Shown piece after piece: positions 36,089 through 46,000 of a DNA stretch of 64,000 bases. The position numbers and the translations under genes are program-made. How positions within the stretch are numbered: position 1 is the stretch's first letter; the number at the start of each line of letters is the position of its first letter. The stretch is taken from NCBI RefSeq assembly GCF_039543565.1, contig NZ_BAABJZ010000016.1, positions 1 to 64,000 on the forward strand, written 5' to 3'. The DNA is from Ferrimonas pelagia. Lineage in GTDB: Bacteria > Pseudomonadota > Gammaproteobacteria > Enterobacterales > Shewanellaceae. Below the pieces are notes generated by a model. The model saw only the letters and a list, made by a program, of their open reading frames with translations, was not told the DNA's origin and did no database searches.

Positions 36089-37009
36089 TTACAAAGACTG
36101 CAGATCGGCAGGACTGTTCAATGCTGCCGCAGTCAAAGTTTTATTGATCCGTTTGGTCAAGCCAGTCAGCACTTTGCCAGGACCGCACTCGCGTAAATTC
36201 TCGACCCCTTGCGCCGCCATGGCTTCCACGGTTTCCGTCCAGCGCACCGGGCAGAACAACTGTCGCACCAAGGCGTCTTTGATCGCTTCGCCAGTTTCGG
36301 CCTTTGCCACATCCACGTTATTGATCACCGCGATCGTCGGCGTCTTAAATTCGATGCTCTGCAGGGCAACCGCGAGCTTCTCCGCGGCAGGCTTCATCAA
36401 CGCACAGTGGGACGGCACGCTCACCGGCAGAGGCAGGGCACGTTTGGCTCCAGCTTCTTTACAGGCTGCACCTGCGCGCGCGACGGCCTCGGCATGACCG
36501 GCGATCACAACCTGACCCGGGCTGTTAAAGTTGACCGGCGAAACCACTTGCTCACCAGCACTCTCGGCACACGCCGCAGCGATCGCATCGTCGTCCAAAC
36601 CAATGATGGCAGACATGGCGCCAACGCCCGCAGGCACCGCTTCCTGCATCAGCTGACCACGCAACGCGACCAACTTAACGGCCTCTTTAAAGTCAATGAC
36701 ATCAGCGCAGACCAGTGCGGAATACTCACCCAAGCTGTGACCGGCCAATACCGCAGGCTGCTCGCCACCGGCTTCGCCATAGGCACGCCAGATCGCCACC
36801 GAAGCCGTCAACAGGGCCGGCTGAGTATTATGGGTCTGGTTGAGCACGTCGGCCGGGCCCGCTTGCACCATCTGCCACAAGTCAAATCCAAGTGCCTCGG
36901 AGGCCTCAGCGAAGGTGGCTTGTACCACGGGGTATTCGGCGGCCAATTCCGCTAACATGCCGACGGCTTGGCTGCCCTGACCTGGAAAAACAAACGCTGT
37001 GTTACTCAT
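36089..37009 (-). CDS. fabD: Malonyl-CoA:ACP transacylase
   Basis: 306 residues. N-terminal FPGQGSQAVGM, nucleophile Ser in GHSLGEYSAL (about 92) and catalytic His in VSVPSHCALM. It loads malonate on ACP. ATG 37009 has AAGGAA upstream; the longer in-frame extension overlaps fabH and is rejected. Confidence 0.97.
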   Translation of the reverse strand: MSNTAFVFPGQGSQAVGMLAELAAEYPVVQATFAEASEALGFDLWQMVQAGPADVLNQTHNTQPALLTASVAIWRAYGEAGGEQPAVLAGHSLGEYSALVCADVIDFKEAVKLVALRGQLMQEAVPAGVGAMSAIIGLDDDAIAAACAESAGEQVVSPVNFNSPGQVVIAGHAEAVARAGAACKEAGAKRALPLPVSVPSHCALMKPAAEKLAVALQSIEFKTPTIAVINNVDVAKAETGEAIKDALVRQLFCPVRWTETVEAMAAQGVENLRECGPGKVLTGLTKRINKTLTAAALNSPADLQSL

Positions 37010-37034
37010 ATTCTTATTCCTTGAAACGGAAGAC

Positions 37035-37997
37035 TTAGTACTTAACGACCGCTGCGCCCCAGGCGAAACCGGCGCCAAACGCCTCTAGCAGCAGCGTCTG
37101 ACCACGTTGGATCCGGCCATCACGCACGGCCATATCCAAGGCGATCGGCACAGAAGCTGCGGACGTATTGCCGTGCTTCTCTAACGTCACCACCACCTGA
37201 TCCATCGACATGCTGAGCTTTTTCGCGGTCGCTTTCAAAATGCGGAAGTTCGCGTTATGCGGCACCAGCCAGTCAATATCGCTCTTTTGCATATTGTTGG
37301 CCTCCAGCGACTCCACCACCACCTGTGACAGGCGCGTTACTGCCTGACGAAAGACCTCATTGCCTTTCATGATCAGATAATCGTTGTCAGACTGCACCGG
37401 ATCTTTGCTGCGGCTGGCGTGCGGGGTCTTCAGCAGCTCCCCTTGGCGTCCATCGGAGTGTATGTGGGTGGACAATATCCCCGGCTCATCGCTGGCCCCA
37501 ACCACCGCCGCGCCGGCACCATCGCCAAACAGGATGATGGTGGTGCGATCCTCAGGATCGCATTGACGTGACAGCGCATCGGCACCGATCACCAGGATCT
37601 TGCGACACTGACCCGTTTTAATAAACTGGTCTGCCACCGACAGCGCAAAGATAAATCCGCTACACGCAGCGGACACATCAAAGGCCGGACAACCGACGCT
37701 ACCGAGCAGCGCCTGAATGTCACAGGCGGCCGATGGGAATGCATTGTCTGCACTGGTGGTACCGCAGATGATCATGTCCAATTCCGATGCGTCCACACCG
37801 GCGGCCTCCAAGGCCTTTAAGGCAGCTTGGTGCCCCATGGTGCTGACCGATTCATCCGCACCGGCAATGCGACGCTCCCGGATCCCAGTACGTTCCAGGA
37901 TCCATTCATCGCTGGTATCCACCATGCGCTCGAGATCGGCGTTAGTACGCACCTGGGCAGGCAGAAAGCTGCCGGTGCCCAAAATTTTTGTATGCAT
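37035..37997 (-). CDS. fabH: 3-oxoacyl-ACP synthase III
   Basis: 320 residues. Catalytic Cys in DVSAACSGFIFAL (about 112), His in PHNANFRI (about 244) and Asn in KHGNTSAASVP (about 274). It starts fatty acid synthesis from acetyl-CoA and malonyl-ACP. ATG 37997 matches the family MHTKILGTGSFLP start and lies 7 bases after plsX. Confidence 0.97.
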   Translation of the reverse strand: MHTKILGTGSFLPAQVRTNADLERMVDTSDEWILERTGIRERRIAGADESVSTMGHQAALKALEAAGVDASELDMIICGTTSADNAFPSAACDIQALLGSVGCPAFDVSAACSGFIFALSVADQFIKTGQCRKILVIGADALSRQCDPEDRTTIILFGDGAGAAVVGASDEPGILSTHIHSDGRQGELLKTPHASRSKDPVQSDNDYLIMKGNEVFRQAVTRLSQVVVESLEANNMQKSDIDWLVPHNANFRILKATAKKLSMSMDQVVVTLEKHGNTSAASVPIALDMAVRDGRIQRGQTLLLEAFGAGFAWGAAVVKY

Positions 37998-38004
37998 AGA
38001 AGAC

Positions 38005-39030
38005 TTAAGATTTATCCAGTAATACCGACTCGAGTCGGTCTTTGATCCGGCCCGGCACCTGCCGCTCCACTTCCACCATCGCCTCTTCAAGGGCACGGAG
38101 GAACGCAGCTTGATCGGCGTTGCCGTGGCTCTTTACCACGATACCGCGCAATCCTAACAGACTGGCACCATTATACTGGTCGGGGTTCATTCGTTGATTA
38201 AGCCGGCGTAAGCGCCCTTTCAACAACCAGCCTAGCAATCGGGCCAATAGATTGCCCTCGATCCCCTGCTTGAGTTGCTGAATAAGTAAGTGGGCGATCC
38301 CTTCCGAGGCTTTCAAGGTGACGTTTCCGACAAAGCCATCACAGACGATCACGTCGACGGCGCCGGAGAAGATCCCATCCCCTTCGATAAAGCCACGATA
38401 GTTAAGCTGGGGGCACGCTTGCAGCAACTGCGCCGCCTGCTGTACCTGATCATTGCCTTTGATCTCTTCCGAGCCAACGTTCAACAGCGCCAATCGAGGC
38501 ATCCGCCGCTGGCCAACACACTCTGCTAAGACGGAGCCCATCACGGCAAACTGAAATAGGGTTTCTGAATCGCACACCACATTGGCGCCCAGATCCAGCA
38601 AATAGACAGGTTGGTCAGAGAGGGTGGGCAGGGTCGCAACTAAGGCTGGGCGATCGATGCCAGGCAGTGTACGGATCACCACCTTCGCCATGGCCATCAG
38701 CGCTCCGGTGTTTCCGGCACTGACACAGGCGTCCGCCTGGCCATCACGGACCAGATCGAGGGCAAGTCGCATTGAGCTTTGCCTGCGAGTGCGCAACGCC
38801 TGAATGGGCCGTTCCGTCATCGGCACGACCTGCTCAGCATGCAACAGCTGCAAGCGGGGGGATTCGGTTGCGTTATGGCGGCGAAGTTGCTCACCAATAG
38901 CGATGCGATCGCCGACCAGAATAAGATTTAGGTGGGGATAATGCGACAGTGCCTGCAAAGCTGCAGGCACTGTAACATGGGGGCCGTGATCGCCCCCCAT
39001 TGCATCTAACGCAAGGGTTAGACTGGACAA
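38005..39030 (-). CDS. plsX: Phosphate acyltransferase PlsX
   Basis: 341 residues beginning with LALDAMGGDHGP, the family signature, and containing VSAGNTGALMA and GFVGNVTLKASEG. It makes acyl-phosphate from acyl-ACP for phospholipid synthesis. It lies between rpmF and fabH, the conserved gammaproteobacterial order. Confidence 0.97.
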   Translation of the reverse strand: MSSLTLALDAMGGDHGPHVTVPAALQALSHYPHLNLILVGDRIAIGEQLRRHNATESPRLQLLHAEQVVPMTERPIQALRTRRQSSMRLALDLVRDGQADACVSAGNTGALMAMAKVVIRTLPGIDRPALVATLPTLSDQPVYLLDLGANVVCDSETLFQFAVMGSVLAECVGQRRMPRLALLNVGSEEIKGNDQVQQAAQLLQACPQLNYRGFIEGDGIFSGAVDVIVCDGFVGNVTLKASEGIAHLLIQQLKQGIEGNLLARLLGWLLKGRLRRLNQRMNPDQYNGASLLGLRGIVVKSHGNADQAAFLRALEEAMVEVERQVPGRIKDRLESVLLDKS

Positions 39031-39043
39031 GCTGGCAGCAACC

Positions 39044-39214
39044 TTACAGGCTGATTACCTTCTTGCCACGGTAGAAACCGTCAGCAGTAACGTGGTGACG
39101 CAAGTGCTTCTCACCGGAAGTTGCATCAACAGACAGTTGTACGTTGGTCAGTGCATCGTGAGAACGACGCATGCCGCGACGTGAACGGGTTACTTTGCTT
39201 TTCTGTACGGCCAT
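39044..39214 (-). CDS. rpmF: 50S ribosomal protein L32
   Basis: A 56-residue basic protein beginning MAVQKSKVTRSRRGMRRSHD and ending FYRGKKVISL, the L32 pattern of the zinc-free (Cys-less) type. AGGAG precedes the ATG by good spacing. It lies between yceD and plsX, as in E. coli. Confidence 0.97.
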   Translation of the reverse strand: MAVQKSKVTRSRRGMRRSHDALTNVQLSVDATSGEKHLRHHVTADGFYRGKKVISL

Positions 39215-39231
39215 GGCCCCAATCTCCTAGT

Positions 39232-39765
39232 TTAATTTCGCTTAAGAGTTTCTAACACCGCGAACGGGTTCTTCGGACGCTCATCAGCAGGCTCTGGTGT
39301 CTTAATTTCCCCCACCACAATATCTCGTGATGCCACCTTACAGTCGTCGTTATCGTGACCAGGCACGATAGGAAACGCCAGTAAGATCTCATCTTCGATC
39401 AACTGTTGTAGGAACACCTCACCATTTTCGTCGAGTTCGACTGGCTCATAAGCGTCCGGGAGCTCATCTATCTGTGAATCATCAGTCACAGGGCTGAATG
39501 CGAATTCGACCGCCACGGGGTGCTGATAGTTTTCCATACAACGTTGACATGTCAGAGTGAGCTCCGTCACAGCCTTCCCCTTGAGGTAGACTATCCCCTG
39601 AACATCGACGCCGCATTCCACGGAAACATCAACATCTCTGCAATCGCCGGCGCTGACTCCATTGACACGTGACAACACCTTAGCCGGAAGGGTTCCTTCA
39701 TAGCTAGTTTGGCGCTGAGCGCATCGGGCTGGGTTCAGCGTAACCGGAATTCGTACTTTCTGCAT
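39232..39765 (-). CDS. yceD: YceD family protein (DUF177), 23S rRNA accumulation
   Basis: 177 residues with the conserved LTCQRCMENYQHP motif and the acidic stretch ending PIVPGHDNDDC. Homologues affect 23S rRNA accumulation. It is the first gene of the yceD-rpmF-plsX-fab run, 17 bases ahead of rpmF, and has a promoter at 39777-39803. Confidence 0.93.
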   Translation of the reverse strand: MQKVRIPVTLNPARCAQRQTSYEGTLPAKVLSRVNGVSAGDCRDVDVSVECGVDVQGIVYLKGKAVTELTLTCQRCMENYQHPVAVEFAFSPVTDDSQIDELPDAYEPVELDENGEVFLQQLIEDEILLAFPIVPGHDNDDCKVASRDIVVGEIKTPEPADERPKNPFAVLETLKRN

Positions 39766-39776
39766 AGGCCGGGCAT

Positions 39777-39803
39777 ATTATAGATAGTGGTTTAGGGAGT
39801 CAA
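39777..39803 (-). promoter_or_regulatory. Promoter of the yceD-rpmF-plsX-fab cluster
   Basis: On the minus strand a perfect TATAAT (39777-39782) lies 15 bases from TTGACT (39798-39803), or 17 bases from the overlapping TTTTGA. The discriminator is GC-rich, suggesting growth-rate control. Confidence 0.55.
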
Positions 39804-39967
39804 AACAATTTTAGCCCCTAAAGCCCCCGGCTGACGCCGGTTTCTATCTCTATGTCCAACCGAGCCGAAACGATCCACAGGACGGGGCTTTTTACGTCTT
39901 TGCCTTGGTGCTGTCAATGTGCTTTGGTAACCTTTGCAGCCAGTATCAACCGATTCTTTTTATTACT

Positions 39968-40561
39968 ATGCACAAGCAACTGGTTTTAAGCTCCACCTCC
40001 CCCTTTCGACGCGAGATCTTAACCAAACTGGGTCTCCCGTTTGACTGCGACAAACCCGAAGTGGATGAAACCCCATTGGCGGACGAAAAAGCACCACAAC
40101 TGGTTGAGCGACTGGCCGAAGCGAAGGCACGCGCCGTCGCCCAGCGGCATACGGATGCGCTGATCATCGGCTCAGATCAGGTCGCGGTGATCGACGGCCA
40201 GATCCTCGGCAAGCCCGGTGATCACGACAACGCCGTCAAACAGCTCCAGGCCGCCAGTGGCAAAAAGGTCACCTTTTATACCGGTCTGAGCCTGGTCAAC
40301 AGTGCCAGCGGCGCCGCACAGACCCGGGTCGAACCGTTTCATGTGCATTTCAAACAGCTCACCGACGCACAGATCCATGGCTATCTGCGCGCAGAAACTC
40401 CCTACAACTGCGCAGGCAGCTTCAAAAGTGAAGGTTTGGGGATCATGCTGTTTGAGCGGTTGGAAGGCCGCGATCCCAACACCTTGGTCGGTTTGCCATT
40501 GATCGCCCTTGGTGAGATGTTAGCCAATGAGGGGTTAAACGTACTGTTACAGCAAGAATAG
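39968..40561 (+). CDS. yceF: Maf-like nucleotide pyrophosphatase YceF
   Basis: 197 residues with the Maf signature LVLSSTSPFRREIL at the N-terminus, the EVDETP block, IIGSDQVAV and CAGSFKSEGLGI. The YceF subgroup hydrolyses m7GTP, clearing modified nucleotides. No clear ribosome site is visible ahead of ATG 39968; it is chosen by family alignment. It is divergent from yceD, as in E. coli. Confidence 0.93.
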   Translation: MHKQLVLSSTSPFRREILTKLGLPFDCDKPEVDETPLADEKAPQLVERLAEAKARAVAQRHTDALIIGSDQVAVIDGQILGKPGDHDNAVKQLQAASGKKVTFYTGLSLVNSASGAAQTRVEPFHVHFKQLTDAQIHGYLRAETPYNCAGSFKSEGLGIMLFERLEGRDPNTLVGLPLIALGEMLANEGLNVLLQQE

Positions 40562-40573
40562 AGGGCAATACCG

Positions 40574-40936
40574 ATGGCACAACGGTTTCACAGCTACCAT
40601 GACTTCTACCGTTATTACCTGCTTGAACATCAAGATCCCCGTTGTCGCCGTTTACATTACCTTGGTTCGCTGCTGGTGCTCGGTTTGGTATTGGATATGA
40701 GCCTGCGCGGTGATTGGCAGCACTGGTGGTGGCTGCCCCTTGCAGGCTATGGTTGTGCTTGGTTAGGCCACTTCCTGTTTGAGCGCAACCGGCCGGCCAC
40801 GCTGCGATACCCATTCTATAGCTTTGTCAGTGACTGGATCATGCTTAAGGACTGGCTGACGAACCAGCTTGATCACAAGCTCACACAGGCTAAAGCCAAC
40901 GCAGCAGCTCAAGCGGACGGTCGATCAGCGCCTTAG
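40574..40936 (+). CDS. DUF962 / Mpo1-like membrane protein
   Basis: 120 residues. The N-terminal FYRYYLLEHQDPRCRRLHYLGS and GHFLFERNRPATLRYPFYSFVSDW are the DUF962 (YGL010W/Mpo1) motifs, with membrane segments between. The yeast homologue is a 2-hydroxy fatty acid dioxygenase; the bacterial role is unproven. It follows yceF by 12 bases. Its 3' end overlaps the convergent HAD gene by 47 bases. Confidence 0.85.
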   Translation: MAQRFHSYHDFYRYYLLEHQDPRCRRLHYLGSLLVLGLVLDMSLRGDWQHWWWLPLAGYGCAWLGHFLFERNRPATLRYPFYSFVSDWIMLKDWLTNQLDHKLTQAKANAAAQADGRSAP

Positions 40937-41537
40937 GCTTCGCTTCCAGCAGCCTATCTGCCTCGCCCGCGCCATAACGCACACCGATACTGTCCGCGCC
41001 CGCGCGTCGGGCCATCTCCAGATCAAACCAAGCGTCCCCAACCACCAAGGTGCGTTGCGGCGAGACTTTTGCCTCCTCACACAACTCCAGCACCATATGG
41101 GGAGCCGGCTTAGATTCGGTATCGCTGGCACTGCGGGTGTAAGGAAAGTAATGGCGCAAGCCTGAGCTGTCCAATACCCGCTCAAGACCGTGCCGAGCTT
41201 TACCGGTCGCCACCGCAAGTTGATGCCCTTGCGCGTTCATCTGAGCCAGCAGCTCCGGCACCCCGTCAAATAAGGGGGCCGGCACCTGCTCTGCCTGCAA
41301 ATAATACCCTCGGTAACGCTCGCGGAACTGGTGCTTATCGGCACAGGACAGGTGCGGCGCCACTTGCTCGATGCAAGCCTCCATCGACAGCCCGATCAGC
41401 CGACGGATGGTGGCACTGTCCGGCACCGTCACGTTCAGATCCCGACTCGCGGATTGCCAGCTACTGACGATCCGCCCGACGGTATCCATCAGCGTCCCAT
41501 CCCAATCAAAGATCACCAGTTCGTAGCGTGATGGCAC
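40890..41537 (-). CDS. HAD-family hydrolase (phosphoglycolate phosphatase-like)
   Basis: 215 residues. HAD motif I FDWDGTLMDT, motif II VATGKAR, motif III Lys in SKPAPHM and motif IV VVGDAWFDLEMARRAG. It is a subfamily IA phosphatase often encoded beside rluC; the substrate is unknown. The start is a GTG with AGGAGCG upstream, 2 bases after the rluC stop. Confidence 0.9.
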   Translation of the reverse strand: MPSRYELVIFDWDGTLMDTVGRIVSSWQSASRDLNVTVPDSATIRRLIGLSMEACIEQVAPHLSCADKHQFRERYRGYYLQAEQVPAPLFDGVPELLAQMNAQGHQLAVATGKARHGLERVLDSSGLRHYFPYTRSASDTESKPAPHMVLELCEEAKVSPQRTLVVGDAWFDLEMARRAGADSIGVRYGAGEADRLLEAKPKALIDRPLELLRWL

Positions 41538-41539
41538 GA

Positions 41540-42505
41540 TTACGCTCCTTTCATTTCCTTTAGCAGTTTGAGCAACTTAGACTCAAGTGGCGCTTCCAGT
41601 TGCATGGTGGTCTCTTCCACCGGATGGGTAAAGCTCAAACGGAAGGCATGAAGAAAAAGCCGATCCAGCCCCGCTTGCTTCATCTTTTTGTCAAAGCCCT
41701 CATCGCCATAACGCTCATCACACGCGATCGGGTGGCCCGCATACTGACTGTGCACCCGGATCTGGTGGGTCCGTCCGGTGATAGGGCTTGCCTCCACCAG
41801 TGTGGCGTCGGCAAAGTTTTGCATAATGCGAAAACGGGTTTCTGATGGTTTGCCTTTATCGGACACCACCACCGCGCGGATCCCCGTTGTCTGCTCCAGC
41901 TTCAACAACGGTGCCTGTACCGCTCTACGCTTAGCTGTCCAGTTACCTTTAACCAACGCCAAATATTGCTTTCGCATCGTCTTGGCGCGCAGTTGATCCT
42001 GCAAGTGGCGCAGCGCCGAACGCTTTTTTGCCACCATCAGCAATCCCGACGTTGCGCGGTCTAAACGATGCACCAACTCCAGACTGCGCTCCTGCGGACG
42101 CAGTGCGCGCAAAGCCTCAATGACCCCGAAGCTGACGCCGCTGCCACCATGGACCGCGATCCCAGAAGGTTTGTTGATCACCATCATCACCTTATCTTCA
42201 TAGATAATGTGCTTTTCCAGTGAGGACACCTTATCGAGCTTGGCCGACGGCAAGGCATCGGGTTTAGGCTCAGAGACACGGACCGGTGCGATCCGGATCT
42301 GATCACCATCGCACAGCTTGTACTCTGGCTTGATCCGCTTTTTATTGACCCGCACCTCACCTTTGCGTAGCAAACGGTAGATCAGGCTCTTCGGTACCCC
42401 TTTCAAGAAGGTAATTAGAAAGTTATCAATTCGTTGACCAGCATGGTCATCGGTGATGTCCACCCACTGAACTTTGGCGGACGATGAGGATTCAGATGCA
42501 TTCAT
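41540..42505 (-). CDS. rluC: 23S rRNA pseudouridine synthase RluC
   Basis: 321 residues. The N-terminal S4-like domain (GQRIDNFLITFLKGVPKSLIYRLLRKGEVRVNKKR) is nearly identical to E. coli RluC. The catalytic Asp lies in VHRLDRATSGLL. It modifies U955, U2504 and U2580 of 23S rRNA. ATG 42505 is chosen by homologue length; two earlier in-frame ATGs lack ribosome sites. It is divergent from rne. Confidence 0.95.
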   Translation of the reverse strand: MNASESSSSAKVQWVDITDDHAGQRIDNFLITFLKGVPKSLIYRLLRKGEVRVNKKRIKPEYKLCDGDQIRIAPVRVSEPKPDALPSAKLDKVSSLEKHIIYEDKVMMVINKPSGIAVHGGSGVSFGVIEALRALRPQERSLELVHRLDRATSGLLMVAKKRSALRHLQDQLRAKTMRKQYLALVKGNWTAKRRAVQAPLLKLEQTTGIRAVVVSDKGKPSETRFRIMQNFADATLVEASPITGRTHQIRVHSQYAGHPIACDERYGDEGFDKKMKQAGLDRLFLHAFRLSFTHPVEETTMQLEAPLESKLLKLLKEMKGA

Positions 42506-43069
42506 GGCAGATATTGTACCTGCTATCGCCATTTGGCCCAAATGAGCGGATAACTGCATTGCTCGAAAATTACAGAATTGCTATGCTTGTCGCATCGACG
42601 AGATAGACGAGCCAGTACTTAGGCCTTCGATCACCGTCGACGGGGCAGGGATTGCCAGACAACGACGCTGTATCAGTTAGTGTCTCGCTCCTTTCGTCAG
42701 GTTGATAAGCCCGCAGCTCGATCCTATTGCGGCCCGATCCAGACAACATAGGTCATTGACGAAACCTCCCCCAACAATAAACTTAAACAAAGTACGCGTT
42801 ACCGTATCAGGTTGCCGCTAAGAAGACGGCATGAGAATTCATACCCAGACGCCATAGCGGCTGGGTGGTGTGATAAACACCCGACAATGAGGCCAATCAG
42901 GCAAAAGACCATCTGTGGTTCGCCCACAGCAGCCTGCTCTTGTGTGTGATGATCAATATCACCTGCCTCCTCCCCCAACACCAGCCGTGAGGCTGTGAGC
43001 CTTTTGGGGCGCCGGAAAGCTTAATGGCTCGACCTGAGCGGTGACCGATAAAATGGATTCAGTCACCCA
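42506..43069 (+). promoter_or_regulatory. rluC-rne intergenic region with the long rne leader
   Basis: 564 bases without a credible gene. In E. coli rne has a long structured 5' leader through which RNase E controls its own mRNA; this region is the likely equivalent. A candidate promoter TTGACG (42756-42761), 16 bases, TAAACT (42778-42783) would give a leader of about 280 nt. The leader function is inferred from location. Confidence 0.5.
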
Positions 43070-46000
43070 ATGAAAAGAATGTTAATCAACGCCACTCAAT
43101 CTGAAGAGTTGCGTGTTGCGCTGGTAGATGGCCAGCGCCTGTACGATCTGGACATCGAAAGCCCAGGTCACGAGCAAAAAAAAGCCAACATCTACAAGGG
43201 TAAAATCACCCGTGTAGAGCCTTCTCTTGAAGCTGCATTTGTGGACTACGGTGCAGAGCGCCATGGCTTCTTGCCCCTCAAAGAGATCGCCCGCGAATAC
43301 TTCATCAACCCGACCCAGAAAGGCCGCCCAAATGTAAAAGAGGCGATCAAAGAGGGTCAGGAAGTGATCGTTCAGGTGGATAAAGAGGAGCGTGGCACCA
43401 AAGGCGCAGCACTCACCACCTTCATCAGTTTGGCCGGCTCCTACCTGGTATTGATGCCAAACAACCCTCGTGCCGGCGGGATCTCCCGACGCATCGAAGG
43501 CGACGAGCGCAGCGAACTGAAAGAAGCGCTGTCCAAACTGACCGTGCCACAGGGTATGGGCCTTATCGTCCGCACCGCTGGCGTTGGCAAAGCCGCAGAA
43601 GAGTTATCGGAAGATCTTAACGTACTGCTGCACCACTGGGATTCCATCAAGCAGGCATCAGAAGCGCGCCCTGCGCCGTTCCTGATCCACCAAGAATCCA
43701 ACGTCATCGTCCGTGCGATCCGCGATTACCTGCGCAGCGACATCGGCGAGATCCTGATCGATCACCAACGCATTTTCGAACAAGCCAAAGAGCACATCTC
43801 CTTGGTTCGCCCTGACGCCGTTTCCAAGCTGAAACTGTATCAAAGCGAAGTGCCGCTGTTCACCCACTACCAGATCGAAACTCAGATCGAGTCCGCCTTC
43901 CAGCGCGAAGTGCGTCTGCCTTCCGGCGGCTCCATCGTGATCGATCCGACCGAAGCACTGACCGCCATCGACATCAACTCCGCCCGTGCCACCAAAGGCG
44001 GCGATATCGAAGAAACAGCACTGCAGACCAACCTGGAAGCGGCCGATGAGATCGCCCGTCAATTGCGCCTGCGCGATCTGGGTGGCTTGGTCGTGATCGA
44101 CTACATCGACATGGGTCCAGTTCGCCACCAGCGTGAAGTTGAAAACCGTCTACGCGACGCCGTTCGTCAAGATCGAGCCCGTGTTCAGATCGGCCGGATC
44201 TCCCGCTTTGGCCTGCTGGAAATGTCACGTCAGCGCCTGCGTCCTTCACTGGGTGAATCCGCCGCTAACCTATGTCCACGTTGCAGTGGCCAAGGCACCA
44301 TTCGCGGCACCGAGTCCCTGGCGCTGTCCATCTTGCGTCTAATGGAAGAGGAAGCGATCAAAGAGAACACCTCTCAGATCGAAGCCCAAGTGCCGGTCGA
44401 CGTCGCCGCCTACCTGCTCAATGAAAAGCGCAAAGCCATTCGCATCATCGAGCAGCGCCACAAGGTTGAAGTGTATGTGATCCCACATCCACACATGGAA
44501 ACCCCAGCCTACAAGGTCTCTCGTCACCGCAAAGACGATACCATTGCCGAAGTCAGCTACTCCCTGGTCGAACGCCCGGAAGCCAAACTGTACGAGCCAC
44601 GCAAACTGGAACGCCAGCAAGCTGATAAGCCAGCCCTCAGTGGTTTAGCAACTCCAGCGGCAAGCGATACTGCTAAGCCTGTAGCGAAAGCCGCTAAGGC
44701 CGAAGCCCCGGCCAAGCCTAAGCGTGAAAGCCGCAAGCCAAAAGCCGACCAAGCGCCAGCCAAACAACCTGGCTTGTTTAGCCGCTTAGCGACGGCCATT
44801 AAAGGCCTGTTCAGCAGCGAAGAGGAAAACAAGCCTGAGCCTAAGGGCCGTCGTGGTAACCAGACTCGTCGTCGTGGCGAACGTCAAGAGCGTGGCGAAC
44901 GTAATGACCGTAACCGCCGCAGCCGCAATCGCAATGAAAAGCGCGATCCCGCGGACAAAGAGCAGCAAGTTGAGGCCAACAAGGAGCGCCGCCGCAGCCG
45001 ACGTGATCGTCGCGACCGCACCGAAGAGTTGAAGGGCGAGCAAACCGCCCAACGCATCAACAAAGATGACAAGCGCGGTAACCGCAACGAGCGTAACGAC
45101 CGTAACGACCGTAACGACCGTAACGACCGTAACGACCGTAACGACCGTAACGAGCGCAACGAGAACCGTCGTCCAGAGCGCGAAGAAACCCGCACACGTC
45201 GCAGTGAGCGTGATGACAGTCGTCGCCAAGAACGCCAAGCCAAGCCAACTCCGGAGATCGCCCCTGTTGCGACCGAAGAGAAGAGCGAACAGCCCAAACG
45301 CGAGCGCCGTCAACGTCGTCAATTGGAACGCTCCGTTCGCGTTCAAAAAGACGGCACCGCAGCACCTCTTGTTGCAGCGCCAGTTGAGATCGCCCAAGCG
45401 CCCCCTATTGAACGTCAGCAAGCCGAACTGCCACGCGCCGAAGCGCAGGGGCAAGAAAGTGCCGAGCCTCGTACCGAGCAGGTAGCAGGGACCGATCTCA
45501 GCCTGACCGACAATGAACGTCAAGCGCACCGCCGCTCCCGCCGTAGCCCGCGTCACCTTCGTGCAGCCGGGCAACGTCGTCGTCGCATGAATCGCGATGG
45601 TGAGACTCAGGAAGCAGCACCGCAGCAGGATCCGGTCAACGCTCGTTATCCAGAAGAGCAGGCACCCACCGACGTCCAGCTTCAAATGGAGCTGCCAGAG
45701 GTACAAGCTGAGCCTCAAGCGGTTGAACAGGCACAGCCTGAAATGACCCAAGCGCCAGTGACCGAAGCCCAGCCTGAAGTTGCCGAAGCGCCTGTGGCCG
45801 AAGCCCAGCCTGAAGTTGCCGAAGCGCCTGTGGCAGAAGCTCAGCCTGAAGTCGAAGCTCAGCCTGAAGTCAAAGCTCAGCCTGAAGTCAAAGCTCAGCC
45901 TGAAGTCGAAGCGCAGCCTGAAGTGACCGAAGCACCTATGGCCGAAGCTCAGCCTGAAGTGACCGAAGCGCCTGTAGCCGAAGCTCAGCCTGAAGTGACC

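Noticed and set aside
42799..42981. A 60-codon minus-strand frame in the rne leader
   Set aside because: Sits in the expected rne leader, with no ribosome site and no protein features.
45092..45163. CRISPR-like repeat
   Set aside because: Repeats are contiguous 9-bp units without spacers and lie in frame inside rne.
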